Assembly (NCBI RefSeq): GCF_030851345.1
Contig: NZ_JALPNU010000002.1
Coordinates: 248,001 to 312,000, forward strand
Direction of reading: 5' to 3'
DNA length: 64,000 nucleotides
From: Marinifilum sp. D714
GTDB taxonomy: Bacteria; Bacteroidota; Bacteroidia; Bacteroidales; Marinifilaceae
The notes under the pieces were generated by a model. The model did no database searches. It worked only from the letters and a program-made list of their open reading frames with translations, and was not told the DNA's origin. Positions 35,337 to 43,424 of this stretch are shown here, one piece after another. The position numbers and the translations under genes are program-made. Every line of letters starts with the position of its first letter. Position 1 is the first letter of the stretch.

Positions 35337-35366
35337 AAAAAGGATGACTTTAGGTCATCCTTTTTT
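35337..35366 (+). terminator. Terminator of tRNA copy 2
   Basis: AAAAGGATGAC-TTTAG-GTCATCCTTTT is followed by a T-run. Confidence 0.9.
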
Positions 35367-35421
35367 GTTTTATATATCTCCATTTTTTATAAGAGTTGAT
35401 TTTAATAGAGATCAATTCTTT

Positions 35422-35429
35422 TATCTTTG
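35422..35429 (+). promoter_or_regulatory. Probable promoter of DUF4494 gene (-7 box)
   Basis: TATCTTTG matches TAnnTTTG, 78 bp before the ATG. Confidence 0.5.
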
Positions 35430-35507
35430 TTATCCGTTAAAATAAAATATCAATGTTAAAAGCAACCAGAGCTATGTGGTGCTTTTAGAACTAAATAATG
35501 TAATCGT

Positions 35508-36014
35508 ATGAACAATTGGTTTGAGTGTAAAGTGAAGTATGTTAAGGTGGATGAAGTATCAGGAAAAGAGAAAAAAGTATCGGAGCCATATTTGGTGGAT
35601 GCAATGTCTTTTACCGAAGCTGAGGCCAGAATTCACAAAGAGCTGGAGCAAATGATTAGTGGGGAATTTAATGTAACCAATATCAGCAAATCAAACATTA
35701 CGGAATTGTATCCTAATGACAATGGTGACCGTTGGTTTAAAGCTAAAGTTGCATTTATTGATGTGGACGAAGCATCTGGTAAAGAAAAGAAGAGCAATAA
35801 TTATATGCTTGCCCAAGCAAATAATGTGAAACAAGCATATGAATTCCTTGAAGAATGTTTGAGTGACATGCTAGTACCTTATGAGATCCCGGCAATATCT
35901 GAAAGTCCGATTATGGATATCTTCCCATTTTTTAGTGATGAAGTGAATGAAGAAATTCCAGAGAACTTGAAACCAGTTTCGGAAATTGAGCCGAATGATA
36001 ACGAATTTGAATAG
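35508..36014 (+). CDS. DUF4494 protein
   Basis: The 168-residue protein has two internal repeats beginning WFECKVKYVKVDEVSGKEKK (residue 3) and WFKAKVAFIDVDEASGKEKK (about residue 76). Each is followed by a predicted helix (FTEAEARIHKELEQM; VKQAYEFLEECLSDM). This matches DUF4494, a Bacteroidota family of unknown function. It has no signal peptide or membrane helix. It stands alone with a palindromic terminator. Confidence 0.88.
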   Translation: MNNWFECKVKYVKVDEVSGKEKKVSEPYLVDAMSFTEAEARIHKELEQMISGEFNVTNISKSNITELYPNDNGDRWFKAKVAFIDVDEASGKEKKSNNYMLAQANNVKQAYEFLEECLSDMLVPYEIPAISESPIMDIFPFFSDEVNEEIPENLKPVSEIEPNDNEFE

Positions 36015-36040
36015 ATCAGAAATTTCTGATCTGTTTTTTT
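36014..36040 (+). terminator. Terminator of DUF4494 gene
   Basis: The perfect palindrome GATCAGAAATTTCTGATC is followed by TGTTTTTTTT and overlaps the stop codon. Confidence 0.85.
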
Positions 36041-36309
36041 TCGAAAACGATTGTTTTCTGTTGAAAAACATACGCTAAGCTCTTTGTTACTGTAAAATTA
36101 ATACGATGTAATAATCAGTAAATCAATTTAAAAGTGGGTTTGTGAATTGATGATTTGATTTTTTGTGTTTTTCGTGGTGAAATTTCTTTTCTCTACTACA
36201 TTTGTCAGCATAAACAAACAACAAAAAACAGACTTGAATAAGTTTTGACTTTTAAGATGAGGGGATCTATATGAAGTCAGATTTATTGGTTTAAACGTAT
36301 AATCACACC

Positions 36310-37716
36310 ATGAAAACAAGAACTGAACACGACTTAATTGGCTACAAAGAGGTGCCAGCTGATGCATATTATGGCATTCAAACTTTAAGAGCAGTTGAAA
36401 ATTTTGACATTTGCGGTGTTAAATTAAGTGCATATCCAAACTTTATTAAAGGTTTGGCAATGGTAAAATGGGCAGCAGCTAAAGCGAACAACGATCTTAA
36501 CCTACTAACTGACGATGTAACTGAAGCGATCACCAAGGCTTGTGAAGAGCTTATTGATGGAAAACACCATGATCATTTTCCTGTTGATATGATTCAGGGA
36601 GGTGCTGGAACATCTACCAATATGAATGCCAACGAGGTGATTGCCAACAGAGCATTGGAAATTCTTGGATATCAAAAAGGTGAATACGAACACTGTCATC
36701 CAAACAACCACATTAACTTATCTCAGTCAACAAATGATGCATATCCAACTGCAATAAAAATTGCATTAATGTATATGAATGAGAATTTGGTGGCAGGCTT
36801 AAAATCATTGATTACTGCATTTAGAGCTAAAGGGGAAGAGTTCAAGGATGTATTAAAAATGGGTAGAACTCAGCTGCAAGATGCTGTGCCTATGACATTG
36901 GGACAAGAATTTGAAGCTTGGGCTGTAAACCTTGAAGAGGAAATTGAAAGGTTGAACCAAAATGCAAAACTGTTCCTTGAGGTAAATATGGGAGCAACTG
37001 CTATTGGTACAGGAATTAACTCAGAGCCTGGTTACTCAGAAAAATGTGTTGCACACCTTAACGAAATTACAAAACTTCCAATTGTATTGGCTGGTAACTT
37101 AATCGAAGCTACTCCTGATACTGGTTCGTATGTAATGTACTCATCAGCAGTGAAGCGTTTGGCTGTTAAGCTTTCTAAAATCTGTAACGACTTAAGATTG
37201 TTATCTTCAGGGCCTCGTTGTGGATTGAACGAAATCAACTTGCCAAAAATGCAACCAGGATCTTCTATTATGCCAGGTAAGGTAAACCCAGTAATTCCAG
37301 AGGTTGTAAACCAAGTTGCATACAAAGTAATTGGTAACGATTTAACTGTAACATTTGCTGCTGAAGCAGGTCAGTTGGAATTGAATGTAATGGAACCAGT
37401 TTTGGTTCGTGCTATTTTTGAATCAATGGAAATGTTGGAGAATGGAATGGCAACATTAAAAGAAAGATGTATTGAAGGAATTACAGCAAATGTTGAGCAC
37501 TGTAAAGAAATGGTTCTAAACAGTATTGGTATTGTAACTGCTGTTAATCCAACATTAGGATATGAAGCTTCTTCGCGAATTGCTAAAAGAGCATTGGCAG
37601 AAAACAGAAGTGTTTACGATTTAATTCTTGAAGAAGGATTATTGACTAAGGAGAAGCTAGACGAAATTCTTTCTCCGGAAAGAATGATTAAGCCTCAGAA
37701 GTTTGTTGAAGCTTAA
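36310..37716 (+). CDS. aspA: Aspartate ammonia-lyase
   Basis: AspA converts aspartate to fumarate and ammonia. The 468-residue protein shows the superfamily signatures GAGTSTNMNANEVIANRALE, MGRTQLQDAVPMTLGQE and the SS loop GSSIMPGKVNPVIPEV with the catalytic Ser. TRTEHDLIGYKEVPADAYYG is the AspA-type start and argues against fumarase C. The gene is monocistronic; the fumarate could serve anaerobic respiration. Confidence 0.94.
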   Translation: MKTRTEHDLIGYKEVPADAYYGIQTLRAVENFDICGVKLSAYPNFIKGLAMVKWAAAKANNDLNLLTDDVTEAITKACEELIDGKHHDHFPVDMIQGGAGTSTNMNANEVIANRALEILGYQKGEYEHCHPNNHINLSQSTNDAYPTAIKIALMYMNENLVAGLKSLITAFRAKGEEFKDVLKMGRTQLQDAVPMTLGQEFEAWAVNLEEEIERLNQNAKLFLEVNMGATAIGTGINSEPGYSEKCVAHLNEITKLPIVLAGNLIEATPDTGSYVMYSSAVKRLAVKLSKICNDLRLLSSGPRCGLNEINLPKMQPGSSIMPGKVNPVIPEVVNQVAYKVIGNDLTVTFAAEAGQLELNVMEPVLVRAIFESMEMLENGMATLKERCIEGITANVEHCKEMVLNSIGIVTAVNPTLGYEASSRIAKRALAENRSVYDLILEEGLLTKEKLDEILSPERMIKPQKFVEA

Positions 37717-37815
37717 TTATTAGAAGTGAAACCAATTTTTGGTTGAACTTTGTTTCTTAAAACAACAATCCAATTTAAATTGGAAAATACTCTATCATTG
37801 AGTTCTTGGCGCATT

Positions 37816-37856
37816 AAAGAGGTTGATTCGATTTTCGTTTCAACCTCTTTTATTTA
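37816..37856 (+). terminator. Terminator of aspA
   Basis: AAAGAGGTTGA ... TCAACCTCTTT form an 11-bp stem with a T-rich tail, about 100 bp past the stop. Confidence 0.75.
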
Positions 37857-37952
37857 AATGAAAGTCCGGAACAGTCAAACAGTCGCACAGTCCAAGAGTG
37901 AGGATATAAATAAAGAATTGTTACATTTATCTGATCACAAAAAAGGAAATAC

Positions 37953-38441
37953 ATGAACGAAATAATCTTTCAATCAATCGGACTTATTCATACACCTCAC
38001 AAAACGCGAGAAAATATGCCCATTCAGCCTCTAAGTGCAAGAGGTGTAAAAGCAAGAGTGGAGTTAAACCCTGAATTGCGCGATGGATTAAGGGATTTGG
38101 AGTCTTTTTCTCATGTGATTCTGATCTATCATCTGCATAAATCGGAAGGTTTTGATTTAGATGTAATGCCCTTTATGGATGATAAAACTCATGGCTTGTT
38201 TGCAACCAGAGCACCCCGAAGGCCCAATGCTATAGGAATGTCAACCGTTAAGCTTCATTCCATAGAAGGAAACATTCTACATGTTGAGGATCTCGATATC
38301 TTGGATGGAACTCCTTTGTTGGATATCAAACCTTTCTTTTCGAAGTTTGATAATCGTCCCGATGCTATATCCGGTTGGTTAGACGAAAAATGGAAAGAAG
38401 AGAATAGGGGCATTAAATCAGATAAACGATTTAATTCATAG
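37953..38441 (+). CDS. trmO: tRNA (N6-threonylcarbamoyladenosine-37) methyltransferase TrmO
   Basis: The 162-residue protein has the TrmO/YaeB (UPF0066) pattern: IGLIHTPHKTRENMPIQP, ARVELNPELRDGLRDLESFSHVILIYHLH, GLFATRAPRRPNAIGMSTVKL and LDILDGTPLLDIKPF. TrmO methylates t6A37 of certain tRNAs using S-adenosylmethionine. It is followed by a palindromic array and the convergent hemH gene. Confidence 0.92.
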   Translation: MNEIIFQSIGLIHTPHKTRENMPIQPLSARGVKARVELNPELRDGLRDLESFSHVILIYHLHKSEGFDLDVMPFMDDKTHGLFATRAPRRPNAIGMSTVKLHSIEGNILHVEDLDILDGTPLLDIKPFFSKFDNRPDAISGWLDEKWKEENRGIKSDKRFNS

Positions 38442-38469
38442 TAGTAAACGAAGAGTAAGTGAACTTTTT

Positions 38470-38602
38470 TACTCAAACTGTTTGAGCGCTACTACCCAAG
38501 TTGTTTGAGCAGTAGTTTACAGTTTACTTGAGCAATATACTCAAGATGTTTGAGTAGTGCTTCCCCAATTGCTTGAGCAGTCTACTCAAGTTGCTTGAGT
38601 GG
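38470..38602. repeat. Six-unit palindromic tandem array, 22-23-bp period
   Basis: Six units centre on TTGAG at 38482, 38505, 38528, 38550, 38573 and 38595, that is steps of 23, 23, 22, 23 and 22 bp. The consensus is TACTCAAGTTGCTTGAGCAGT, with inverted arms CTCAA-N5-TTGAG. The array fills the space between convergent trmO and hemH, where successive hairpins could act as a two-way terminator. Confidence 0.85.
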
Positions 38603-38609
38603 CTGTGGA

Positions 38610-39620
38610 TTAATTAATGACTAAATCCTTCAGAGTAGCAATCCATTTTGGATGATCATTTAAGCTCTCTACCAATACCAGTTCTTTACCACCATTTTCT
38701 TCAAATAGTTCGCGGTATTCTATGCCAATTTCCACTGTTGTTTCAAGGCAATCTGCTACAAATGCAGGACTAAATACCATTAGTTTTTTAGAGCCTTTCT
38801 GGGCTTGTTCAATTACCACCTTATCCGAAAAAGGTTCCAGCCAGTTTTTGTCCAATCTCGACTGAAAGGCAACCGTATATTTCTCTTTAGGGATATTTAA
38901 TTTTTCAGCCAGCAGTTTACTGGTTTCGTAGCAAGTAGCACGATAGCAAAAGTAATCAGTATCTGGTCGGAATTGTTTGTCGCAATCACAATTCTTACAA
39001 TTCTTTTGTGGATGTACCTTGTTTACTTGTCGCAAAGGCAAGCCATGATAGGAGAAAATAAAGTGATCAAAATCGTTTAAATCATGTTTATTTGCGTTAT
39101 CTACTATTGTATTTAGATATCCTTCATGATCGAAAAACTGATTCACCAATTTTATTTCGGGTATTACCTCCCAGCTTCTGATAATCTCCATCGCCTTTTC
39201 GAAAGTAGAGCCTGTAGTTGAGGAGGCATATTGTGGATACATAGGGAGAATGATCAATTTGTCGGGCATATCCAATCTAATCTTCTCTAAAACTTTCTTC
39301 ATAGAAGGTTCCTGATACCTCATGGCCAATTCCACCTTAAAATTCTCATCAAGTTCTTGCTGAAGCAGGTCTTTTACTTTTTCACCATAAATCATCAATG
39401 GAGAACCATCTTTGGTCCACAATTGCTTGTATATTTTCGATGATCCTTTGGCTCTGAACGGTACAATAATCAGGTTTACCAATATTTTTCGAAGCAACCA
39501 AGGGATATCAATTACCCTTCTGTCGTTCAAAAATTCGAATAAGTAGGTACGAACATCAGATACATTTGGACTTTTTGGAGTTCCCAAGTTTAGAAGCAGG
39601 ACAGTAGTTTTCTTTGACAT
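38610..39620 (-). CDS. hemH: Ferrochelatase with internal cysteine cluster
   Basis: Ferrochelatase inserts iron into protoporphyrin IX, the last step of haem synthesis. The 336-residue protein has the start TTVLLLNLGTPKSP, the active His192 in FIFSYHGLPLRQV, and the C-terminal FSPAFVADCLETTVEI. Five cysteines cluster at 208, 211, 213, 225 and 230 (NCKNCDCDKQF...FCYRATC), a region where some bacterial ferrochelatases bind a [2Fe-2S] cluster. It lies 89 bp after hemF and may be cotranscribed. Confidence 0.95.
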   Translation of the reverse strand: MSKKTTVLLLNLGTPKSPNVSDVRTYLFEFLNDRRVIDIPWLLRKILVNLIIVPFRAKGSSKIYKQLWTKDGSPLMIYGEKVKDLLQQELDENFKVELAMRYQEPSMKKVLEKIRLDMPDKLIILPMYPQYASSTTGSTFEKAMEIIRSWEVIPEIKLVNQFFDHEGYLNTIVDNANKHDLNDFDHFIFSYHGLPLRQVNKVHPQKNCKNCDCDKQFRPDTDYFCYRATCYETSKLLAEKLNIPKEKYTVAFQSRLDKNWLEPFSDKVVIEQAQKGSKKLMVFSPAFVADCLETTVEIGIEYRELFEENGGKELVLVESLNDHPKWIATLKDLVIN

Positions 39621-39709
39621 AGTGCGTTAGTAACAACAATTAAAAAAGGAAATGCATTTTACATTTCCCTTCTGAAATTAATATTTTATTTCAACAATTG
39701 TATAACAAT

Positions 39710-40615
39710 TTAAAAAGTTAATGGTTCAAGCCAATTAATATCTTTTTTTAAAAGCTGTAAGGTTTGTGCCTCTTTCGATCCTTCTTTCACTTCGTATTGA
39801 TAGGTCCATTTTACTTCTGGCGGCATACTGACCAAAATTGATTCGGTTCTGCCATTGGTATCCAATCCAAATTTTGTTCCCTTATCCAATACCAGGTTGA
39901 ACTCAACATATCTTCCACGACGATGCAATTGCCAGTCTTTTTCCTGCTCGCTGTACAATTTAGATGCATTGCTTCGCATGATTTCGCAATAGGTAGGAGC
40001 GAAAAGTTCACCTACATCCAGAACAAAAGCAAACAGCTGTTCTTTTGTCATTCCCGAGGAATCGTTCAGATGATCGAAGAAAATGCCTCCAACACCACGT
40101 GTTTCATTTCTGAAAGGCAAATAGAAATATTCATCGGCCCAAGGTTTAAATTTGTTGTAAAACTCAGGATTGTGTTTGTCGCAAACTTCCTTCAATTTCA
40201 AATGAAATTCTTTTGCCTGATTTTTATCTACATAAATTGGAGTGAGATCGATTCCTCCTCCAAACCAATAGCTGCCATCACTTAGCTCAAAATAGCGAAC
40301 ATTCATATGTATAATGGGCACATGAGGGTTTTCGGGATGCATGATTAAGGAAACACCTGTCGCAAAAAAATCATCAGCCTCAAGCTTTAATTTGTTCTTT
40401 ATTTTCTCAGGTAACTCTCCATGAACAGCAGAAAACTGAACCCCACCTTTCTCTATGATATTTCCATTTTTAATTACACGGCTTCTTCCACCTCCACCAG
40501 CTTCACGTTTCCAAATGTCTTCATGAAATTGAGCACCACCATCGCAATTTTCCAATACTTTGGTAATTTTATTTTGTAGCTTTTTAAATTCTTCGGCTAT
40601 ATATTCTTTCTGCAT
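39710..40615 (-). CDS. hemF: Oxygen-dependent coproporphyrinogen III oxidase
   Basis: HemF oxidises coproporphyrinogen III with oxygen in haem synthesis. The 301-residue protein has family marks WKREAGGGGRSRVIKNG, EKGGVQFSAVHG, VSLIMHPENPHVPIIHMNVRYF, WFGGGIDLTPIY and GVGGIFFDHLN. Its presence points to life with at least some oxygen. It is 16 bp downstream of the DUF6787-like gene and just upstream of hemH. Confidence 0.95.
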   Translation of the reverse strand: MQKEYIAEEFKKLQNKITKVLENCDGGAQFHEDIWKREAGGGGRSRVIKNGNIIEKGGVQFSAVHGELPEKIKNKLKLEADDFFATGVSLIMHPENPHVPIIHMNVRYFELSDGSYWFGGGIDLTPIYVDKNQAKEFHLKLKEVCDKHNPEFYNKFKPWADEYFYLPFRNETRGVGGIFFDHLNDSSGMTKEQLFAFVLDVGELFAPTYCEIMRSNASKLYSEQEKDWQLHRRGRYVEFNLVLDKGTKFGLDTNGRTESILVSMPPEVKWTYQYEVKEGSKEAQTLQLLKKDINWLEPLTF

Positions 40616-40631
40616 ATTGTATTCTGTTTGT

Positions 40632-40949
40632 TTAGTATGATTTTGTTGCAGCCTTGTTGCTTTTCCTTTGAAACCGACTCAACATTCTCTTTTCAAAATT
40701 CCAAAAGAAACGGAATTGTCCGAATAGCGTTCCCACAATCAAAAGTAGAACCTGGTAAGTTGGTGTGATGATAAGAATGCTAAGAAGAATTCTTAGTAAA
40801 ATATTTGTGTCAGCATCTATTGAGAAGTATTCAAATATTGGGTTACGAATCATTACAGATAAACTACCTGTAATCGAGAATACAATTAGAATGATAACCA
40901 GTTGTAGGTTTGAATTGATTTCCCAGCGTTTTTTTAGTTTGTCGAACAT
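40632..40949 (-). CDS. DUF6787-like small membrane protein
   Basis: The 105-residue protein begins FDKLKKRWEINSNLQLVIILIVFSITGSLSV, has a second membrane segment ILLRILLSILIITPTYQVLLLIVGTLFG, and a basic C-terminus (FEKRMLSRFQRKSNK). The pattern fits DUF6787 of Bacteroidota; the function is unknown. It is the first gene of a hemF-hemH unit. Confidence 0.75.
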   Translation of the reverse strand: MFDKLKKRWEINSNLQLVIILIVFSITGSLSVMIRNPIFEYFSIDADTNILLRILLSILIITPTYQVLLLIVGTLFGQFRFFWNFEKRMLSRFQRKSNKAATKSY

Positions 40950-40983
40950 CTAGAAGTATTATTTAGATTAGTTTTAGATAAAA

Positions 40984-40991
40984 CAAATATA
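40984..40991 (-). promoter_or_regulatory. Promoter of the hemF-hemH unit (-7 box)
   Basis: The minus strand reads TATATTTG, a full match to TAnnTTTG, 35 bp upstream of the DUF6787-like start. Confidence 0.6.
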
Positions 40992-41181
40992 ATATAAAAT
41001 ACCTTTAGGTCTGAAATAGCATTTAAGAAATCTGTTTGATTTTATTGATATGATGATTTAAATAAGAACTTTTAATTTTTTTCAAAAAAATATTCAAGAG
41101 TCCAAGTTTATTGGACTGCTCACGCATAACTTTATACTGGATTTAAAATTCGGCCGATTTTAAATATGAGAGATATTAATG

Positions 41182-41206
41182 AAGCAACCTTAGTTGCTTT
41201 AAATTT
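41182..41206 (+). promoter_or_regulatory. Leader hairpin before the double-glycine peptide gene
   Basis: AAGCAAC-CTTA-GTTGCTT is followed by TAAATTTTT, about 23 bp before the ATG. It resembles a weak terminator placed in a leader, so attenuation is possible. Confidence 0.4.
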
Positions 41207-41228
41207 TTAATTGTTAAAATTTAATATT

Positions 41229-41435
41229 ATGAATTTTGAAAAAATTGGTGTTGAAGAATTAGAACAGAATGAATTATCATTAGTTTCAGGTGGTGAAGCG
41301 TGGTATAATAAAATGATGAGAGGTTTTAGAGCTGGAACAAGAGATACAGAGGTGTCTTCAGAGGATATGGATGGTTTTGGTTGGTACTCTTTTGGATATG
41401 GATTAGGTGTATCATCGAGAGAGCAAGTTCATTAG
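41229..41435 (+). CDS. Double-glycine leader peptide (bacteriocin/RiPP-type precursor)
   Basis: Starting at the ATG at 41229, the 68-residue product has a typical leader MNFEKIGVEELEQNELSLVS followed by GG, where C39-type peptidase-transporters cut. The 46-residue remainder (EAWYNKMMRGFRAGT..., DGFGWYSFGYGLGV...) is rich in Gly and aromatics and has no Cys. A longer frame from 41211 would add six residues and break the usual leader start. No transporter, peptidase or modifying enzyme is adjacent, so it is an orphan. The role could be bacteriocin, signal or secreted peptide. Confidence 0.8.
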   Translation: MNFEKIGVEELEQNELSLVSGGEAWYNKMMRGFRAGTRDTEVSSEDMDGFGWYSFGYGLGVSSREQVH

Positions 41436-41520
41436 TCAATTCATTTTCTTTCAAATTAATAAAAGAAGAGTGTGTTCTGTTATTTGACACACTAGTTCTA
41501 AATTATTCATTTTCACAAAA

Positions 41521-41554
41521 AACCACCTCAGAATTTTCTGAGGTGGTTCATTTT
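41521..41554. terminator. Bidirectional terminator
   Basis: AACCACCTCAGA-ATTT-TCTGAGGTGGTT is a 12-bp stem between the peptide gene and the convergent POT transporter gene, with A-run before and T-rich after. Confidence 0.88.
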
Positions 41555-41574
41555 ATAATATATTTTGGATCTGC

Positions 41575-43113
41575 TTACTTAGCAACTCTTTCTAGCCACT
41601 TAAGCATGAAGATAATCGTGAACATAGAGATTACACATGCGGTTACAAACACTGCCCATGTCATCCAGATTGGAATGTGTTCATATAAAATTGCACCAAT
41701 AAATAACAATCCGTTACCAAAAGCAGTAGCACCTAACCAACCACCTTGCATAATACCTTGCAGGTGAGGAGGAGCAACTTTAGATACAAATGAAATACCC
41801 ATTGGGCTAATGAATAACTCAGCTACCGTTAAGATAAAATAAGTAAGGATAAGCATCATTGGACCTACTTTGTCAGCTTCAGCTAGTGGAGTACCACCTA
41901 ATGAAGAAGAGATTTCATTAAACAATGGTAAACCGAAAGATCCTAATGTCATTACAACAAAACCAAGAGCTGCGATAAACATACCAATCGCAATCTTCTT
42001 TGGAGTAGAAGGTTCTTTACCACGAGCATTTAACCATCCAAAAATTGCAACAACAATTGGAGTTAAGAATACTACGAAGAATGGGTTAGCAGATTGGAAG
42101 ATCTCAACAGCGAAATCCCATCCGAACAAACTCAATCTAGTATAATCTTTACCAAACATTGTAAGTGTTAATCCATTTTGGTGGAATGAGAACCAGAAGA
42201 AGATAACCACAGCAAATACAGCTAATAAAGCGTAAATACGTTGCTTGATTTCCTTAGGATCCATGTCAATAACAGGAGCTTCTGCTTTTCCATTTTCTTT
42301 AACATCTTCTTTGCTACCAGCAGGATTTGGGAACGTTTTCTTTCTAGCAATAAAAATAGCTGTAGAAATCAACATTGCTACAATTGCAATACCAAATGCG
42401 TAATGGAAACCTTCGTTAAATACATTCAAATAACTATTTGAAAATGCTTGAAGATTTTCAATAGTTCCACTTGTTGAAGCAGCTTCAGCACTTGATTGGA
42501 ATTTAGCAATGTTCTCGTTAGTCATTGTACCAGCCAGGTAAGTATGACACTGCTCAGGAAGAGTAGCATCATAAAAGAATCCATGCTTTTCAAGCCACCA
42601 TTTTCTGATACCAGGAGCTACAAGAGGAGCAAAAATACCACCAACGTTGATAAACATATAGAAAAGAGAGAAACCAGAATCACGTTTTTCCCTGTACTGA
42701 GGATTATCATACATTTGACCAACTAATGCCTGTAGGTTACCTTTAAATAAACCATTACCAAAGGCAATAATAAATAAACCTACAATTGAAATTGTCAAAT
42801 AAACTGGCACACTCGAAACAGGAGTTGGAGTAGGAATAGCTAGAATTAAATAACCTCCTCCCATAAGGATTAGACCAGTTAAAATAGTTCCTTTATAGTT
42901 TCTTAATTTATCGGCAATAATACCACCTGCTAAAGCAAGGATATAAATTGAAAAATAAAAGCCCGAATAAATATAGCCAGCACTTGTACCATTCAAACCA
43001 AATTTTGCTTGTAAGAAAAGTACAAGAATAGCCATCATGGTGTAAAAACCGAAGCGTTCGCCCATGTTAGCCAATGACGCCGGAATTAGTCCTTTAGGAT
43101 GTCCTTTAAACAT
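41575..43113 (-). CDS. POT-family peptide transporter
   Basis: Proton-coupled oligopeptide transporters import di- and tripeptides. The 512-residue protein has about 12-14 membrane helices. Family marks include MGERFGFYTMMAILVLFLQ (the ExxERFxYY-type motif), GGIIADKLRNYKG, and AELFISPMGISFVSKVAP late in the sequence. The gene is monocistronic. With pepD at 46.4 kb it suggests peptide use, though the genes are not an operon. Confidence 0.92.
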   Translation of the reverse strand: MFKGHPKGLIPASLANMGERFGFYTMMAILVLFLQAKFGLNGTSAGYIYSGFYFSIYILALAGGIIADKLRNYKGTILTGLILMGGGYLILAIPTPTPVSSVPVYLTISIVGLFIIAFGNGLFKGNLQALVGQMYDNPQYREKRDSGFSLFYMFINVGGIFAPLVAPGIRKWWLEKHGFFYDATLPEQCHTYLAGTMTNENIAKFQSSAEAASTSGTIENLQAFSNSYLNVFNEGFHYAFGIAIVAMLISTAIFIARKKTFPNPAGSKEDVKENGKAEAPVIDMDPKEIKQRIYALLAVFAVVIFFWFSFHQNGLTLTMFGKDYTRLSLFGWDFAVEIFQSANPFFVVFLTPIVVAIFGWLNARGKEPSTPKKIAIGMFIAALGFVVMTLGSFGLPLFNEISSSLGGTPLAEADKVGPMMLILTYFILTVAELFISPMGISFVSKVAPPHLQGIMQGGWLGATAFGNGLLFIGAILYEHIPIWMTWAVFVTACVISMFTIIFMLKWLERVAK

Positions 43114-43161
43114 AAATGTTAGTTTTAATTTATAATAGTTTCGTTTCAGTTATGAAAGTGA

Positions 43162-43169
43162 CAAATATA
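43162..43169 (-). promoter_or_regulatory. POT transporter promoter (-7 box)
   Basis: The minus strand reads TATATTTG, 49 bp upstream of the start. Confidence 0.55.
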
Positions 43170-43259
43170 TAGAAAAAATCAGAAGTCCATAATGATTTGT
43201 AAGCGTTTCGATCGAATTTAAATCGTTTTCGTAAGAAGTGGCGAATTTCAAAAGTTTAG

Positions 43260-43267
43260 TATCTTTG
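43260..43267 (+). promoter_or_regulatory. Candidate nnrDE promoter (-7 box)
   Basis: TATCTTTG matches TAnnTTTG but lies 158 bp before the ATG, so the leader would be long. Confidence 0.4.
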
Positions 43268-43424
43268 ATAGGAAAGCCCATTTTGCTGTGTGTTTGGCAC
43301 TTTTGCGAGTGTTTTTAGATATGTGATACTTGTTGGTAACATGTTATTAAAAAGCAATCCTAATAAGAGAGTTCGCATACAATATCAATTACAAATTTAC
43401 GTCTAAATAGAAACTGATAGAACC

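Larger units (their letters stand above)
43114..43424. other. Divergent promoter region
   Basis: These 311 bp separate the POT transporter and nnrDE. They carry a -7 box for each side (43162-43169 minus, 43260-43267 plus) and no visible gene. Confidence 0.55.

Noticed and set aside
37861-37900. Short ACAGTC repeats (three copies at about 9-bp steps)
   Set aside because: Too short and too few to separate from chance, though similar in spirit to the larger arrays.
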